The notes beneath the pieces are model-generated. The model saw only the letters and a program-made list of their open reading frames with translations, was not told the origin of the DNA and did not search any database. Positions 16,275 to 26,649 of a stretch of DNA of 64,000 bases are shown here, in pieces. Origin of the DNA: Agrobacterium rosae (GTDB taxonomy: Bacteria > Pseudomonadota > Alphaproteobacteria > Rhizobiales > Rhizobiaceae); NCBI RefSeq assembly GCF_002915175.1, contig NZ_NXEJ01000008.1:779096-843095 (forward strand). Reading direction: 5' to 3'. The position numbers and the translations under genes were made by a program. The stretch's first letter is position 1, and the number at the start of each line of letters is the position of its first letter.

Positions 16275-17657
16275 TCAAACCAAAGCTGCCCGCGATGGTA
16301 CGGTCGCGGGCAAAACGAGAACTGCCTTCAAGCCGCGCGGGGAGTTGTTTTCCAGAAGAAGAGAGCCGCTGTAGAGTTCGGCGAGCTCATTGGCAATCGT
16401 AAGTCCAAAGCCGGTTCCAGATATGCGTTCGTCTTCTCTGACGCCCGGAAGCAACACAGCGTCCATTCGATCATTGGCAATGCCCGGTCCGTCGTCCTCT
16501 ATGGATATACGAATGTTCGATCCTTCTTTGGTGGCGACGACTTTGACTGTCGAAGAGGTCCACTTGAAAGCGTTCTCGATCAGGTTACCCAGCATTTCTT
16601 CTAGGTCGTTTTCTTCGCAAGCAACCGAAAAATCTCCGTCGATCTCCGTCTCGAACCTCACATCCTTGTCCGCATGAATAGAGCTGATTGCCAGATGCAA
16701 ATTCGCGACGGTGTCGGCTAGGGGCGCACTAGAGATACGACCACCCGTGGCCATGGCCTGACGGGTGGAACTGAGGTGATGCTTGATCCTGTGGTCGATG
16801 CGCCTGCCGAGGTCGCGCAAAGTGCCGTCCGGGTCATTGCTGTCGCTTAGCGCCAGCAATAGGCTCGCGACCGGCGTCTTAAGTCCATGGGCGAGGTTGG
16901 CAAATTGCATCCGTGTTGCGATCAGACGCTCCTCATTTGCAATCAGAAGCGCGTTCGTCTTCGCTGAAAGCGGCGCAAGCTCTGGAGACGGTTGCTGCGG
17001 CAAGCGCTCCAGGTCTCCGCGATTGATCGCATCGATATCCGCGACCATGGATGCGAGTGGGCGCAAACCGAACCGGATTTGCCACAGCGTTCCGCCTAAA
17101 AGAACGATGCCCAGTAGCAACATGCAAGGGATCAACCAAAACAGTGCCCGAAGAGCGGGGTCGACCAATGCTGCGGAAGGTGCGCTTGCCGTTATGGTCA
17201 TCATCGTCCCGTGAATGCTGCGCGTGATTTGACGCGTGTAGAGCGCCTGGCCATCCTTGTCTCTAGCTTCTCCGGGCGAGGCCATGCCCGTCAGCATGTG
17301 TTTCAAACTCTGACGGGGAGGAGGGGCATCCATGGCACCTTGGATCAAGGAGCGGGAGGTCAAATGCTGTCCATCGGCGTCGATTTGCCAATACCAGCCT
17401 GACCCGCTCCGGTCGAATGGAGGAGCATCCATCGGCGTGGAAAGTGATAGCCTTCCATCCGAAAGTGGTTGAACGGCATTGGCCAGCGCGCTGATCTGGG
17501 TATCCAATCTTTGATCGATTTGCTCACGCACGACATTCTTCAAAGCCAACCACAGAATGATCGACGCAACCACGAGCGCCGCAGTGACGAAGAACCCGGA
17601 AAACAACAGCAGACGTTTCGCAAGCGATGCCGGTGCGCGCAGCCTAATCGTCTTCAC
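16275..17657 (-). CDS. PhoQ-like sensor histidine kinase
   Basis: The 460-residue protein has two membrane segments (about 15-37 and 170-192) around a periplasmic sensor domain of about 130 residues, a HAMP-like linker, the phospho-acceptor His257 in NLAHGLKTPVASLL and a HATPase domain (LEEMLGNLIENAFKW, DDGPGI, GTGFGLTI). The HGLKTP form of the H box is that of PhoQ-type kinases, which sense low Mg2+, acidity or cationic peptides in other bacteria; the signal here is unknown. Its ATG overlaps the stop of the response regulator gene, so both come from one mRNA with the regulator first. Confidence 0.9.
   Translation of the reverse strand: MKTIRLRAPASLAKRLLLFSGFFVTAALVVASIILWLALKNVVREQIDQRLDTQISALANAVQPLSDGRLSLSTPMDAPPFDRSGSGWYWQIDADGQHLTSRSLIQGAMDAPPPRQSLKHMLTGMASPGEARDKDGQALYTRQITRSIHGTMMTITASAPSAALVDPALRALFWLIPCMLLLGIVLLGGTLWQIRFGLRPLASMVADIDAINRGDLERLPQQPSPELAPLSAKTNALLIANEERLIATRMQFANLAHGLKTPVASLLLALSDSNDPDGTLRDLGRRIDHRIKHHLSSTRQAMATGGRISSAPLADTVANLHLAISSIHADKDVRFETEIDGDFSVACEENDLEEMLGNLIENAFKWTSSTVKVVATKEGSNIRISIEDDGPGIANDRMDAVLLPGVREDERISGTGFGLTIANELAELYSGSLLLENNSPRGLKAVLVLPATVPSRAALV
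16288..16311 (-). terminator. Hairpin overlapping the 3' end of the kinase gene
   Basis: An 8-bp perfect GC-rich stem, GCCCGCGA with TCGCGGGC, lies inside the last codons of the kinase gene and is followed (minus strand) by AGCTTTGGTTTG. It may end the two-component transcript and the convergent DUF4112 transcript. Confidence 0.4.
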
Positions 17658-18322
17658 TGTGCCACCGCAGCCGTCAGCATGTAGCCACGTCCCCTGACCG
17701 TTTCGATGCGTTCGGCACCCACCTTTTTGCGCAGCCGCGCAATGATGACTTCCATCGAGTTGGAGTCGACTTCTGCATCGCCCTCATAAACGCGCTCGTT
17801 GAGTTCGCGACGGTCCACCACTGTCCCCTTTCGCAGGATCAGGCAGGACAGAACGCGCCATTCGAGGGCGGTCAATTTCAATGGAAGACCATCGAGTTCG
17901 AACGTGCCCAGTTGCGCATCGAAAACAAGAGGCCCGCAATTGAGCCGCGATGACGCATATCCGGCCGCACGCCGCACCAGTGCGCGAAGTCTCAGCACCA
18001 GTTCCTCGACCTTGAATGGCTTCGGCAGGAAATCGTCCGCACCCGCCTTGAAGCTGGCCACCTTGTCGGGCCAGCCATCGCGCGCCGTCAGCACCAGAAC
18101 GGGCAGGTTTCGCTCGCTTTCGCGCCATCCTTTCAGGACGGAAATACCGTCGACTTTGGGAAGACCGAGGTCGAGAATGGCAACGTCGAACAATTCCGTC
18201 AGCCCGGCATGAAGCGCATCTTCCCCGTTGCGGGCAATGTCGACAACGAAGTTTTCGAGCCGAAGCGCGCTGGCTATTCTGCTGCTGAGGTCGGCATCAT
18301 CTTCTACGAGCAGTACGCGCAT
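17654..18322 (-). CDS. OmpR/PhoP-family response regulator
   Basis: The 222-residue protein has a receiver domain with the acidic pocket VEDD and phospho-acceptor Asp51 (VAILDLGLPKVDG), then a winged-helix output domain (LTALEWRVLSCLILRKG, ERIETVRGRGYML). It is the first gene of the regulator-kinase pair, and its start faces an exported OB-fold protein gene on the other strand; the shared 130-base region probably holds its own binding sites. Regulation of that neighbour is likely but inferred. Confidence 0.92.
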   Translation of the reverse strand: MRVLLVEDDADLSSRIASALRLENFVVDIARNGEDALHAGLTELFDVAILDLGLPKVDGISVLKGWRESERNLPVLVLTARDGWPDKVASFKAGADDFLPKPFKVEELVLRLRALVRRAAGYASSRLNCGPLVFDAQLGTFELDGLPLKLTALEWRVLSCLILRKGTVVDRRELNERVYEGDAEVDSNSMEVIIARLRKKVGAERIETVRGRGYMLTAAVAQ

Positions 18323-18380
18323 GAGGGGACTTTCGAATGAAAGAAAAACCGAAAACTTAAGTATGGCAGCTTAACTCAAA

Positions 18381-18398
18381 CTGAACAGGAAGGTTCAG
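18381..18398. promoter_or_regulatory. Inverted repeat in the divergent regulator/OB-fold gene region
   Basis: CTGAAC (18381-18386) and GTTCAG (18393-18398) form a 6-bp inverted repeat with 6-base spacing; upstream there is also a repeated CTTAA. The position between the response regulator gene and its likely target makes it a candidate regulatory site. Confidence 0.35.
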
Positions 18399-18455
18399 CG
18401 AGGCGTGGGTGTGGTTCGGCTAGATTGGACTTGTCGTTCAAAAGGAGCACCGAAA

Positions 18456-18953
18456 ATGCACAACGAAGATCAAGCCCACGAGCCTGTAAATACAGCATCC
18501 GCCCACCCGCCACACAAGCATCGTCGCCGACTGGCGCTGCCAGCTCTTGCCGCAGTGGTTGCCCTTGCCGTGGGTGCAGCCGGTGGCGCAGCTGCCATGA
18601 AACTGGTGCGCCCATCAGCGGAGATGGCACCCATGACGCCCGTTGCGATATCGACGATGCCAGCGTCCAGTCTCGTCACCATCAAAGGCACGGTCGCCGA
18701 GATCTACGGCAACAAATTCGTCCTTCAGGATGACAGCGGGAAAGCGTTGATCGAAACGGGTCCTGGTGGTGAGGATGGCAAACTGGTGACCAGCAATGAG
18801 GCCGTCACGGTACAGGGTCGCTTTGACGACGGTTTCGTGCATGCCAGCTATCTGGTTCGTCAGGACGGGAAAACGGAAGCACTCGGCCCGCAGAAAGGCC
18901 CACCACCACCGCACAAACACCTTAAGGACATTGCCCGCGAGCTAGCGCCGTGA
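18456..18953 (+). CDS. Membrane-anchored or exported OB-fold (BOF/YgiW-like) protein
   Basis: The 165-residue protein has a short His-rich cytoplasmic start, a single hydrophobic segment (LALPALAAVVALAVGAAGGA, about residues 26-46), and a C-terminal domain with the bacterial OB-fold layout (TIKGTVAEIYGNKFVLQDDS, then VTVQGRFDDGFVHASYLVR). It ends in a Pro/His-rich tail. YgiW-type proteins are periplasmic stress proteins often controlled by two-component systems, which fits its position opposite a PhoP-like regulator gene. AAGGAG lies eight bases before the ATG. Confidence 0.75.
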   Translation: MHNEDQAHEPVNTASAHPPHKHRRRLALPALAAVVALAVGAAGGAAAMKLVRPSAEMAPMTPVAISTMPASSLVTIKGTVAEIYGNKFVLQDDSGKALIETGPGGEDGKLVTSNEAVTVQGRFDDGFVHASYLVRQDGKTEALGPQKGPPPPHKHLKDIARELAP

Positions 18954-19061
18954 CGTGACGACAAATGTCGCCCAAGGCGCACACCGTCTGATGAACTGCG
19001 TCCCTGGTTTTCCTTTGCGGGAAGGCCGGGGACGTCACTCTGTAAATTGTTCAGATCGAAC

Positions 19062-19754
19062 CTATGCGGCAGATGAATATCGTGCGACGGATTGGACTGG
19101 CAAAAGCCGAAGAACTTCGTCGGCAAATGCGTTTGCATTTTGCAATGCCTTGTCCAGATTGCTGACCTGTGACGGGCTCATCATGTGCAGATACCCGCCA
19201 AACTCGAACATGTCGCGGAACGCGGCGCGTTCAATGATCGGCGTATCCAGCACATGTACGTTGCGTTTCGCTAAAAGGGCCTTGGCAGCAAGAAGTGCCC
19301 GTGTCGTCACCATGGAATTGACGCGGGACAGCACCACCGAATGTGGGATTTTGATGGATGCCCGGTCATCGAGATAACGAAGCAATTCGAGGACCTGCGC
19401 TCCACCCTGTGCATCCATGGTACTACCCTGCACCGGTATCAGCACATGGTTCGAAAGTCCGACCGCGGTTGCCAGAAGGGGTGATTGAGCGCCGGGCAGA
19501 TCGATGATGACGTGGTCGAATTTGCGGCGGTTGTTCAGCACATGTTGCTGAAGGCTGGAGGCCGAAACATAGGTGATGACGGAGAGGTCAACGCGGTGAT
19601 CGGCAGCTTCGCTCCATTTGGAAAGCCAGCGTTGCGGGTCGGTATCGATAACACAAATCTTCAATCCGCGCCGCGCCAGTTCCGACGCAAGCAGCAAAAC
19701 TGCCGTTGTCTTGCCCGCGCCGCCCTTGGTGTTTGCGAATGTGATGACCGCCAT
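19062..19754 (-). CDS. ParA-family ATPase associated with the chemotaxis operon
   Basis: The 230-residue protein has the deviant Walker A KGGAGKTT near the N-terminus (TFANTKGGAGKTT), IDTDPQ, and IIDLPGAQSPL, as in ParA/MinD-type ATPases. Its length is that of short orphan ParAs without an N-terminal DNA-binding domain. The frame opens ten codons earlier, but the start at 19754 places Walker A where the family has it. It follows cheB on the same strand after a 115-base gap, and no parB or parS lies next to it. ParA homologues in other chemotaxis clusters (PpfA in Rhodobacter, ParC in Vibrio) position receptor arrays; the same role here is inferred. Confidence 0.85.
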   Translation of the reverse strand: MAVITFANTKGGAGKTTAVLLLASELARRGLKICVIDTDPQRWLSKWSEAADHRVDLSVITYVSASSLQQHVLNNRRKFDHVIIDLPGAQSPLLATAVGLSNHVLIPVQGSTMDAQGGAQVLELLRYLDDRASIKIPHSVVLSRVNSMVTTRALLAAKALLAKRNVHVLDTPIIERAAFRDMFEFGGYLHMMSPSQVSNLDKALQNANAFADEVLRLLPVQSVARYSSAA

Positions 19755-19789
19755 GATGGATCCGATAAGAGCTGAGACGGTCATCGTCT

Positions 19790-19823
19790 GATTGGCACGC
19801 CGAGATCATGGCGCGTGCCAATC
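19790..19823. repeat. Perfect 11-bp inverted repeat between cheB and the ParA gene
   Basis: GATTGGCACGC and GCGTGCCAATC are separated by 12 bases. No T run follows on either strand. It could be an operator, a binding site for the ParA system, or an mRNA processing/partial termination hairpin that separates cheB from parA expression. Confidence 0.55.
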
Positions 19824-19868
19824 ATTGAACATTATGGTTAATGATTTCTAAAGAAATCCGGCGAATCC

Positions 19869-20960
19869 CTATCGGCGGCGGCGGTCTTCGTTCAGGATTT
19901 CCTGGGCGATCTGATTCAACGGCAAGATTTTATCCACACCGCCATGCGCGATCGCCTCTTTGGGCATGCCAAAGACGACGGAGGAGGCTTCATCCTGTGC
20001 AATCGTCAGCGCACCGGCCTGATGCATTTCCAACATTCCGCGCGCACCGTCGTCGCCCATTCCGGTCATGATCACGCCCAAGGCGTTGGAGCCCGCCGCG
20101 CGTGCTGCCGACCGAAACAGCACATCAACGGAAGGACGATGACGGGAGACGAGGGGGCCATTCCGGACCGACGCGTAGTATCGCGCACCCTGACGTTCCA
20201 GCAGCATGTGCTTGTCACCCGGTGCGATCAGCACATGGCCGCGCAGAACGGTGTCGCCATCCTCGGCTTCCTTGATTTCAACGTCGCAAAGTGTGTTCAA
20301 ACGCCGGGCAAAGGCTGCCGTAAATTTTTCCGGCATATGCTGCACGATCAATATGCCAGGCGAGTTGGCAGGCAGCCTTTCCAGCATTTCCCGCAATGCC
20401 TCGGTCCCACCCGTCGAAGCTCCCACGCAGACCACCATTTCCGTCGTCCGTGCCATCGCTTTGCCGGAAGGAGGTGGGAGAACAGCGTCTGCGGTCAACT
20501 TTGCCTGTGGGGCATTGGGAATTGCATGGCGCGAGAGTGTCTTGATGCCCTTGACGCGGGCGTGCGCGGCGCTCTTGACCACTTCGCAGATGCGTTGGGC
20601 GGATTCGGCCAAATGGTCGGCGGCACCAATGCGTGGCTTGAGAATAATATCGACAGCGCCAGCTTCAAGCGCCTGAAGCAAGGTCTCGGAGCCGGCTTCC
20701 GTCAGTGATGAACACATGACGACCGGAATGGGATGCTGCGCCATGATCTTGCGCAAAAAGGTAATGCCGTCCATGCGCGGCATTTCAACATCGAGCGTTA
20801 TGACGTCCGGTAAGTCTTCCTGGATCTTCTTCGCCGCCGCGAAAGGGTCAGAGGCAGCACCTATCACCTCGATTGCGGGGTCTGCCTCAAGAACCGCGGT
20901 CAGCGTTTGCCGGACGCTGGCAGAGTCATCAACGATGAGGACGCGTACTTTTTTGACCAT
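19869..20960 (-). CDS. cheB: Chemotaxis methylesterase/glutaminase CheB
   Basis: The 363-residue protein has a receiver domain with phospho-acceptor Asp57 ([14 protein letters not shown]) and a methylesterase domain with Ser in [10 protein letters not shown], His in VQHMPEKFT and Asp in [12 protein letters not shown]. It removes methyl groups from receptor glutamates. The frame extends 40 codons further upstream into cheR, but the ATG at 20960 nine bases after the cheR stop gives the standard start. It is the last gene of the chemotaxis operon before the ParA gene. Confidence 0.95.
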   Translation of the reverse strand: MVKKVRVLIVDDSASVRQTLTAVLEADPAIEVIGAASDPFAAAKKIQEDLPDVITLDVEMPRMDGITFLRKIMAQHPIPVVMCSSLTEAGSETLLQALEAGAVDIILKPRIGAADHLAESAQRICEVVKSAAHARVKGIKTLSRHAIPNAPQAKLTADAVLPPPSGKAMARTTEMVVCVGASTGGTEALREMLERLPANSPGILIVQHMPEKFTAAFARRLNTLCDVEIKEAEDGDTVLRGHVLIAPGDKHMLLERQGARYYASVRNGPLVSRHRPSVDVLFRSAARAAGSNALGVIMTGMGDDGARGMLEMHQAGALTIAQDEASSVVFGMPKEAIAHGGVDKILPLNQIAQEILNEDRRRR

Positions 20961-20968
20961 GTCTGAGA

Positions 20969-21817
20969 CTATTGTTTCATAAAAATTGTATTGGCAACCT
21001 GCTTGATGGGCAGATCGATGCCGGTCACAGTCTCCGAATGGCCTATCAAAAGATAGCCGCCAGGTGCAAGGCACTTGCACAACTGGGTCAAAACGTGAGT
21101 CTGGGTCTTCTTATCGAAATAGATCAGTACATTTCGGCAAAACAGGATGTGGACAGGGTCACCGATTTCGTAGGTCGCGTTCATCAGGTTCATGCGTGCA
21201 AAGCCGATCTTTGAGCGCAGCTTTGTAGCGATACGCACATCGTTTCGCTGCTTTTCCTTTGCCTGCATGACGTATTTGCGTTTGAATTCCGGAGGTACCG
21301 GATCCACGAGATCTTTGCTGTAGATTCCGCTTTGAGCCTTCATCAGCACGTCGGTAGACAGATCGGTCGCCAGGATGTTGAAGTCGGAGATCACACCTTT
21401 TTCGAAAGCCTCTGCCATGACCATTGCCATGGTGTAGGGTTCCGCGCCGGTTGAACAGGCCGAGCTCCATGCCCGAACGCGACCAATGCCTCTTTTAGCC
21501 AGAGCCGGCAGAGCGGTCTTTTGCATGTAATCGAAGTGATTGGGCTCGCGAAAGAAATCGGTCTTGTTGGTGGTCACGACGTCGATCAGGAAGATCGCTT
21601 CCGCTTCCATGCCATCATGGCGAAACAAATAGTCACAATAGGTGCTGAAGGTTGGATAACCGGTTGCACGCAGGCGTTTTCGCAGCCTGCCTTCCAGCAT
21701 GGACCGTTTCGTTTCAGGCATCTTGATGCCACAGTAATCATAGATGAAACTGGAAAGCTCACGAAAATCGCGTGTGCTCAGGCTGTCGTCGAAATTAACG
21801 CTTACAGCGGTACTCAA
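20969..21817 (-). CDS. cheR: Chemotaxis methyltransferase CheR
   Basis: The 282-residue protein has an N-terminal helical CheR_N domain and a SAM-dependent methyltransferase domain ([47 protein letters not shown]). It methylates glutamates of the two receptors encoded upstream in the operon. It sits between cheW and cheB, the usual order for a complete adaptation module. Confidence 0.95.
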   Translation of the reverse strand: MSTAVSVNFDDSLSTRDFRELSSFIYDYCGIKMPETKRSMLEGRLRKRLRATGYPTFSTYCDYLFRHDGMEAEAIFLIDVVTTNKTDFFREPNHFDYMQKTALPALAKRGIGRVRAWSSACSTGAEPYTMAMVMAEAFEKGVISDFNILATDLSTDVLMKAQSGIYSKDLVDPVPPEFKRKYVMQAKEKQRNDVRIATKLRSKIGFARMNLMNATYEIGDPVHILFCRNVLIYFDKKTQTHVLTQLCKCLAPGGYLLIGHSETVTGIDLPIKQVANTIFMKQ

Positions 21818-21831
21818 CTCTTATATTCCTT

Positions 21832-22326
21832 TCACGCAGCGCGCATTGGCCCGGCATTGACCTTGGCAAGATCGCCCGCTTCGCTTGAAAACAACTGTGC
21901 AAGGTCGATGATCACGACAAAATCACCTTCCCGACGGACGACACCGGCGATGTAGCTGGAATTCCAGCTGATGCCGATGTCAGGTGCGGTTTCGATCTGG
22001 TCCAGGTTGAAAGGTGTAACTTCGAAAACCTTGTCGGCAACCAAGCCCAGAGCCAGCAACTTGTCACCGAACGGAATATCGAGAACCAATATTCGGGTGT
22101 GCGGTGTTTTTACCGTTTTGGACATGCCGAGACGCAAACGAAGATCGATGACAGGAACGCCCTGCCCGCGAACGTCCCGAAGGCCGAGCAAGTAGTCCGG
22201 ACCGTAAGGAATTTTAAATGCCTCTTCGTGGTCGAGAATTTCGCGAACGACATCCACAGGGACGGCGAAGATTTCCTCACCAAGACTAAAAGTCACGTAT
22301 TGAGTATGAGTGGATGGGCTCGCCAT
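21832..22326 (-). CDS. cheW: CheW-like coupling protein (second of the operon)
   Basis: This 164-residue CheW-domain protein (YVTFSLGEEIFAVPVDVVRE, GLRDVRGQGVPVIDLRLRLG) links receptors to CheA at the membrane. The operon encodes two CheW proteins; this one lies between the second receptor and cheR, while the other follows cheA. The two are clearly diverged, which suggests that they serve different receptors or array positions. Confidence 0.93.
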   Translation of the reverse strand: MASPSTHTQYVTFSLGEEIFAVPVDVVREILDHEEAFKIPYGPDYLLGLRDVRGQGVPVIDLRLRLGMSKTVKTPHTRILVLDIPFGDKLLALGLVADKVFEVTPFNLDQIETAPDIGISWNSSYIAGVVRREGDFVVIIDLAQLFSSEAGDLAKVNAGPMRAA

Positions 22327-22445
22327 TTTACGTTGTCTCCAAAGTCCTGTTCATTGAGTCAATTTGCTCTGTGCCGTTGCCGGGTTCCGAAATGAGCCGG
22401 CGCGGATGAGCACGAACACTCTCCCGCACCGGCCAGCCTCAGGTC

Positions 22446-24119
22446 CTATGCGGACTGGCGGAAATCGTGGTCATCGTCGTCAGGGCCGCCCATGGAAAGA
22501 TCAAGAGCGAAGCCTTTGGCGCGTGCCTGTTGCGTCCTGACCGAGTTGTCGGAGGCAGCTTTGCGAACGGGCTTCTTCTGTTGAAGGCTCGCCGGACGCG
22601 GAGCAGATGACGCCCCGCGGGTGTTGAAACGGTCGACCTTGAAGAAGGCGATGCTCGTCTGCAGCTCTTCAGCCTGTGCTGCCAATTCTTCCGATGTCGA
22701 AGACATTTCTTCCGAAGCGCTGGTGTTCTGCTGTGTGACTTTGTCCAGTTGCTGAATGGCTTCGTTGATCTGGTTCGCACCGATATCCTGTTCGCGGCAG
22801 GCTGCAGAAATTTCTGCAACCAGTTCCGCTGTCTTGCGAATATCGGGGACCAGACGGTTCAACATATCACCGGCATCAGCCGCGGCCTTTACCGTTTCGC
22901 TGGACATGGAGCTGATTTCGGCAGCGGCAGACTGGCTGCGTTCGGCAAGCTTGCGAACCTCAGATGCGACGACGGCAAAACCCTTTCCGTGCTCGCCTGC
23001 ACGGGCAGCCTCGACAGCAGCGTTGAGGGCGAGAAGGTCTGTCTGGCGAGCGATTTCCTGTACGATGGAGATCTTTTCGGCGATCGTCCTCATGGCGACC
23101 ACGGCCCGGCCGACGGCTGCGCCGCTTGCTTCGGCATCCGTTGAAGACTGACGGGCGATTTTTTCCGTCTGAGCAGCATTTTCAGCGTTCTGACGGATAT
23201 TGGCTGCCATCTGCTCCATCGATGCGGATGCCTCTTCCGTGGAAGATGCCTGCTCTGTCGCGCCTTGCGATACCTGCTCGGAGCTGGCGGAGAGCTCTTG
23301 GCTTCCAGACGAAACATTTTCCGCTGCGGAAATCGAATCCGAAACCACGCCGCGAAGACGTTCGATCATCGTGTTGACATGCTCGAGAAGCGTTCCGATT
23401 TCATCGCGTGTGGTAATGGTGGCCATATTCGTCAGGTCGCCTTCGGAGACGTTGCGAACGGCGACGATTGCCTTGTTAAGGCCGCGACTGATGGAGATCG
23501 AAATCAGGATTGCAGAAATCACGGAGATGATGGCGGCGACGATCGCGAGGCTCAAGAGTGCGGTGAACGTGCTGTTGTAAGCTGCTTCGCTGGCCTTGTC
23601 GGATGCCGTAATACCCTCTTCCGTCAGGACGGCGAGGTTTTCCGTCATAGCATCGAGCTTTTCGGATGCGACCGTTCCTTCATTCTGGTTGAGTTCCAGC
23701 GCCTGGTCACGATTATTCGATTTCACAAGACTAATGACGCGGTCCTGAAGGGTGATAAAATCGCCCCAGAAGTTACGAATTTCTGCCCACTTTGGTTTGA
23801 ATTCTTCCGACGCGCTTTGCTCGCCAATCGTGAGGGCATCTGTGAAGTTCTTACGTTCGGTTTCGATCATCGACAACGCGTTTTGCATACGCTCGGGCGA
23901 TGTTGAAAGAAGCAAGTCGCTTTCGGCGAGACCCAGACCGTCGAACGCGCCCGACACTTCGTTCGCGGCGTCGTCCTGACGGATCGGGCCGCTGATCATG
24001 CTGTCCTTGAGGCTGTCCATTTGTCTCAGGCCGTTGATGCCGAAGACAGCGCATGCCGCCATGAGAAGGACGAGTAGTCCAAATATAAGGCCGAGTTTCA
24101 GTTTGATGGTGAACCGCAT
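22446..24119 (-). CDS. Methyl-accepting chemotaxis protein (receptor 1)
   Basis: The 557-residue receptor has a first membrane segment at about residues 10-30, a periplasmic helical domain of the 4-helix-bundle type, a second membrane segment (about 190-212), HAMP, and a signalling domain with the conserved tip [20 protein letters not shown]. The signalling half and the extreme C-terminus ([15 protein letters not shown], ending DFRQSA) closely match receptor 2, while the sensor parts differ. There is no NWETF-type CheR tether. The ATG at 24119 follows GAGG; the frame upstream has no conserved sequence. Confidence 0.93.
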   Translation of the reverse strand: MRFTIKLKLGLIFGLLVLLMAACAVFGINGLRQMDSLKDSMISGPIRQDDAANEVSGAFDGLGLAESDLLLSTSPERMQNALSMIETERKNFTDALTIGEQSASEEFKPKWAEIRNFWGDFITLQDRVISLVKSNNRDQALELNQNEGTVASEKLDAMTENLAVLTEEGITASDKASEAAYNSTFTALLSLAIVAAIISVISAILISISISRGLNKAIVAVRNVSEGDLTNMATITTRDEIGTLLEHVNTMIERLRGVVSDSISAAENVSSGSQELSASSEQVSQGATEQASSTEEASASMEQMAANIRQNAENAAQTEKIARQSSTDAEASGAAVGRAVVAMRTIAEKISIVQEIARQTDLLALNAAVEAARAGEHGKGFAVVASEVRKLAERSQSAAAEISSMSSETVKAAADAGDMLNRLVPDIRKTAELVAEISAACREQDIGANQINEAIQQLDKVTQQNTSASEEMSSTSEELAAQAEELQTSIAFFKVDRFNTRGASSAPRPASLQQKKPVRKAASDNSVRTQQARAKGFALDLSMGGPDDDDHDFRQSA

Positions 24120-24290
24120 AATAAGTCCTCTAAGACAGTGCTTGAAATGATTGTGTGTGGGGTATTTCCAGCCCCTAAAATCACGCTCGAAGTGATACAT
24201 TCACTTTCCGCGATAAAATTTACGACACTCATCGTCGCACCGGTCTCAAGGGTTCGGGAAAATATTCCCCGAACCCATATTTAATTGGCT

Positions 24291-26102
24291 TTATGCGCTT
24301 TCGCGGAAGTCGGCGTCATTGGCGTCTGGGCCACCCATGGACATATCAAGCGCGAAACCCTTTGCGCGGGCCTGTTGTGCTTGAATAGACTGATCCGGGC
24401 GACGTACCGGCTTTGCGGGCTTTGCAACTGGGCGATGTGCGGGAGCGGCAGCACGTGGGGCCATGTAGGCCTTTGGTGCTTGGCTGGTGCCGGAACGTTC
24501 CACCTTGAAGAACGCGATGCTTGCCTGAAGCTCTTCAGCCTGCGCTGCCAGTTCTTCCGAGGTCGAGGACATCTGTTCGGAAGCGCCGGAATTCTGTTGC
24601 GTTACCATATCAAGCTGTTGAATGGCTTCATTGATCTGGCTTGCACCGATATCCTGCTCGCGGCATGCGGCAGAGATTTCCGACACGAGTTCTGCCGTTT
24701 TGCGAATATCTGGAACCAGACGGTTCAGCATCTCGCCAGCTTCGGTCGCAACCTGAACGGTCTCGCCCGATAGCGATGAGATTTCGGCTGCTGCTGCCTG
24801 GCTACGCTCTGCCAGTTTGCGAACTTCGGATGCGACCACGGCAAAGCCCTTGCCATGTTCTCCAGCACGGGCGGCCTCGACAGCAGCGTTCAGCGCAAGA
24901 AGGTCGGTCTGGCGAGCGATTTCCTGAACGATCGAAATCTTTTCAGCGATGGTACGCATGGCCGAAACCGCACGACCCACGGCTTCGCCACTGGCTTCCG
25001 CATCCTTCGAGGACTGGCGAGCAATCTTCTCGGTCTGAGCGGCGTTGTCGGCGTTCTGCTTTATGTTGGCGGCCATCTGTTCCATCGAAGCAGATGCTTC
25101 TTCGGCAGAGGATGCCTGCTCGGTTGCACCCTGCGAAAGCTGCTCTGAGCTTGCAGAGAGTTCCTGGCTACCGGACGAAACGTTGTCGGCTGCCGACAGC
25201 GCATCTGAAACGACGCCACGAAGGCGCTCTACCATGCGCTGAAGCGAAAGACCCAGCGTGTCCTTGTCAGAAAGCGGTCTTGGTGTAACCGTCAAGTTTC
25301 CGTCGGCGATTTCGTTGGCAACGCTTGCCGTGTTGCGCAGATTGCCGGTCATTGTGTTGATGCGCGTGACGAGATCCTTGATTTCGTCATTCGTCTTAAT
25401 TTCGACCTCCTGATCGAGGTCGCCGATCGATACGGCTTCTGCAACCATCATAATCTTGCGGAGGCCGCTGCTGATGCCCAGCGCAATCCACAATGCGGTG
25501 ATGGCAGCAATAACAACGGCGGCAACCGATGCTGCAATTAACATAATGCGTGTCTGTTCGTACTCGGAAGCCGCAGACTGCTTGGCTTCGTTAAGACGCG
25601 CGCGGTTCATCTGCACGCCATCATCAAGTTTCTGCGTTAGTGCACTTGCCGCCACACGGCCATCACCCGAAGAATAAACCGATGCGGCAGGTACGTTGCC
25701 TTCGGTAACATATTCGCGAACCCGATCGTCACTTGTTTCGAATGTCTTTGTGATTGCCTGCAGGTCGGTCCAGTAGCCGCGTGTTTCCGCACTGGCCGTG
25801 GCCGCCATGTCAGTAATCATCTTGTCCATCTCACCGCGAATCTCGTTGCTGGTAGCGATGTGTTTTTGCGCTTCCTGCGGAGAACTCGCCAGAATAAGAT
25901 TTTTCTGCGCACGCACGGTCGCAAGCGACAGTGCGTTGATCTGGTGCGTTTTGTCGAGACGAACGACGGTGCCGTCAACCACGTCATCCATGGCGTCTTT
26001 TGCGGTGCCCAGGCTGTAAATTCCGTAGCCTGCTGTTCCAGCGAGCATCACGATCAGAAATCCGAACGCGATTGCCAGTTTCAATTTAATTGTAAATCGC
26101 AT
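24291..26102 (-). CDS. Methyl-accepting chemotaxis protein (receptor 2)
   Basis: The 603-residue receptor has a first membrane segment (about 9-30), a periplasmic four-helix domain, a second membrane segment (about 187-210, [18 protein letters not shown]), HAMP with a second HAMP-like segment, and the MCP signalling domain with the tip [20 protein letters not shown]. It ends [15 protein letters not shown] and then DFRESA, almost as in receptor 1. It starts next to the stop of the upstream cheW, within the tightly coupled part of the operon. The ligand is unknown. Confidence 0.93.
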   Translation of the reverse strand: MRFTIKLKLAIAFGFLIVMLAGTAGYGIYSLGTAKDAMDDVVDGTVVRLDKTHQINALSLATVRAQKNLILASSPQEAQKHIATSNEIRGEMDKMITDMAATASAETRGYWTDLQAITKTFETSDDRVREYVTEGNVPAASVYSSGDGRVAASALTQKLDDGVQMNRARLNEAKQSAASEYEQTRIMLIAASVAAVVIAAITALWIALGISSGLRKIMMVAEAVSIGDLDQEVEIKTNDEIKDLVTRINTMTGNLRNTASVANEIADGNLTVTPRPLSDKDTLGLSLQRMVERLRGVVSDALSAADNVSSGSQELSASSEQLSQGATEQASSAEEASASMEQMAANIKQNADNAAQTEKIARQSSKDAEASGEAVGRAVSAMRTIAEKISIVQEIARQTDLLALNAAVEAARAGEHGKGFAVVASEVRKLAERSQAAAAEISSLSGETVQVATEAGEMLNRLVPDIRKTAELVSEISAACREQDIGASQINEAIQQLDMVTQQNSGASEQMSSTSEELAAQAEELQASIAFFKVERSGTSQAPKAYMAPRAAAPAHRPVAKPAKPVRRPDQSIQAQQARAKGFALDMSMGGPDANDADFRESA

Positions 26103-26103
26103 T

Positions 26104-26649
26104 TCAGATTTCCTTCGAGAGTTCGATGACGTTGCTTCTGGACGTGGCTTTCATAGTTGAGGCGTCGCGCTGGGCCGTGAAAATCGCAATCAGGTTCGGC
26201 ATGATGACGAATTGCGGGCCACGCTTGATAAGGCAGTGGATGTAGTCCGGCCTCCAGCGCATGCCTACGCTCGGCGGCGGTTCACTGGCGGACTTTGAAA
26301 AATTGGTCACTTCATAGACCTTGTCCGTACGCAGGCCGATCAGTAACCGCTCGTCCTCGATCGGAAGTTCGATAACGATAATCCGGCTATCTATCGTCTT
26401 TTCGGCGGCACCCATGCCGAACGCCAGGCGGATATCCGCCAGCGGTATGACCTTGCCGCGAAAGTTGATGACGCTGGCCACGAACGGCTTGGCACCGGGC
26501 ACGGCGGTTTCAGGGAGAAGATCGAGGATTTCCTGAACCCGGATGGCCTCGATCGCGAAAGTTTCTCCTTCGATGGAGAAGGTCAGGACTTCGAGGCTGT
26601 CGCGGTCGCCCCACAAATCTTCGGATTTTTTCAAACGAGACTGGTTCAT
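26104..26649 (-). CDS. cheW: CheW-like coupling protein (first of the operon)
   Basis: This 181-residue CheW-domain protein ([40 protein letters not shown]) has about 15 extra N-terminal residues. Its start overlaps the end of cheA (ATGA), so it is made together with the kinase. It couples CheA to receptor 2, encoded immediately downstream. Confidence 0.93.
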   Translation of the reverse strand: MNQSRLKKSEDLWGDRDSLEVLTFSIEGETFAIEAIRVQEILDLLPETAVPGAKPFVASVINFRGKVIPLADIRLAFGMGAAEKTIDSRIIVIELPIEDERLLIGLRTDKVYEVTNFSKSASEPPPSVGMRWRPDYIHCLIKRGPQFVIMPNLIAIFTAQRDASTMKATSRSNVIELSKEI

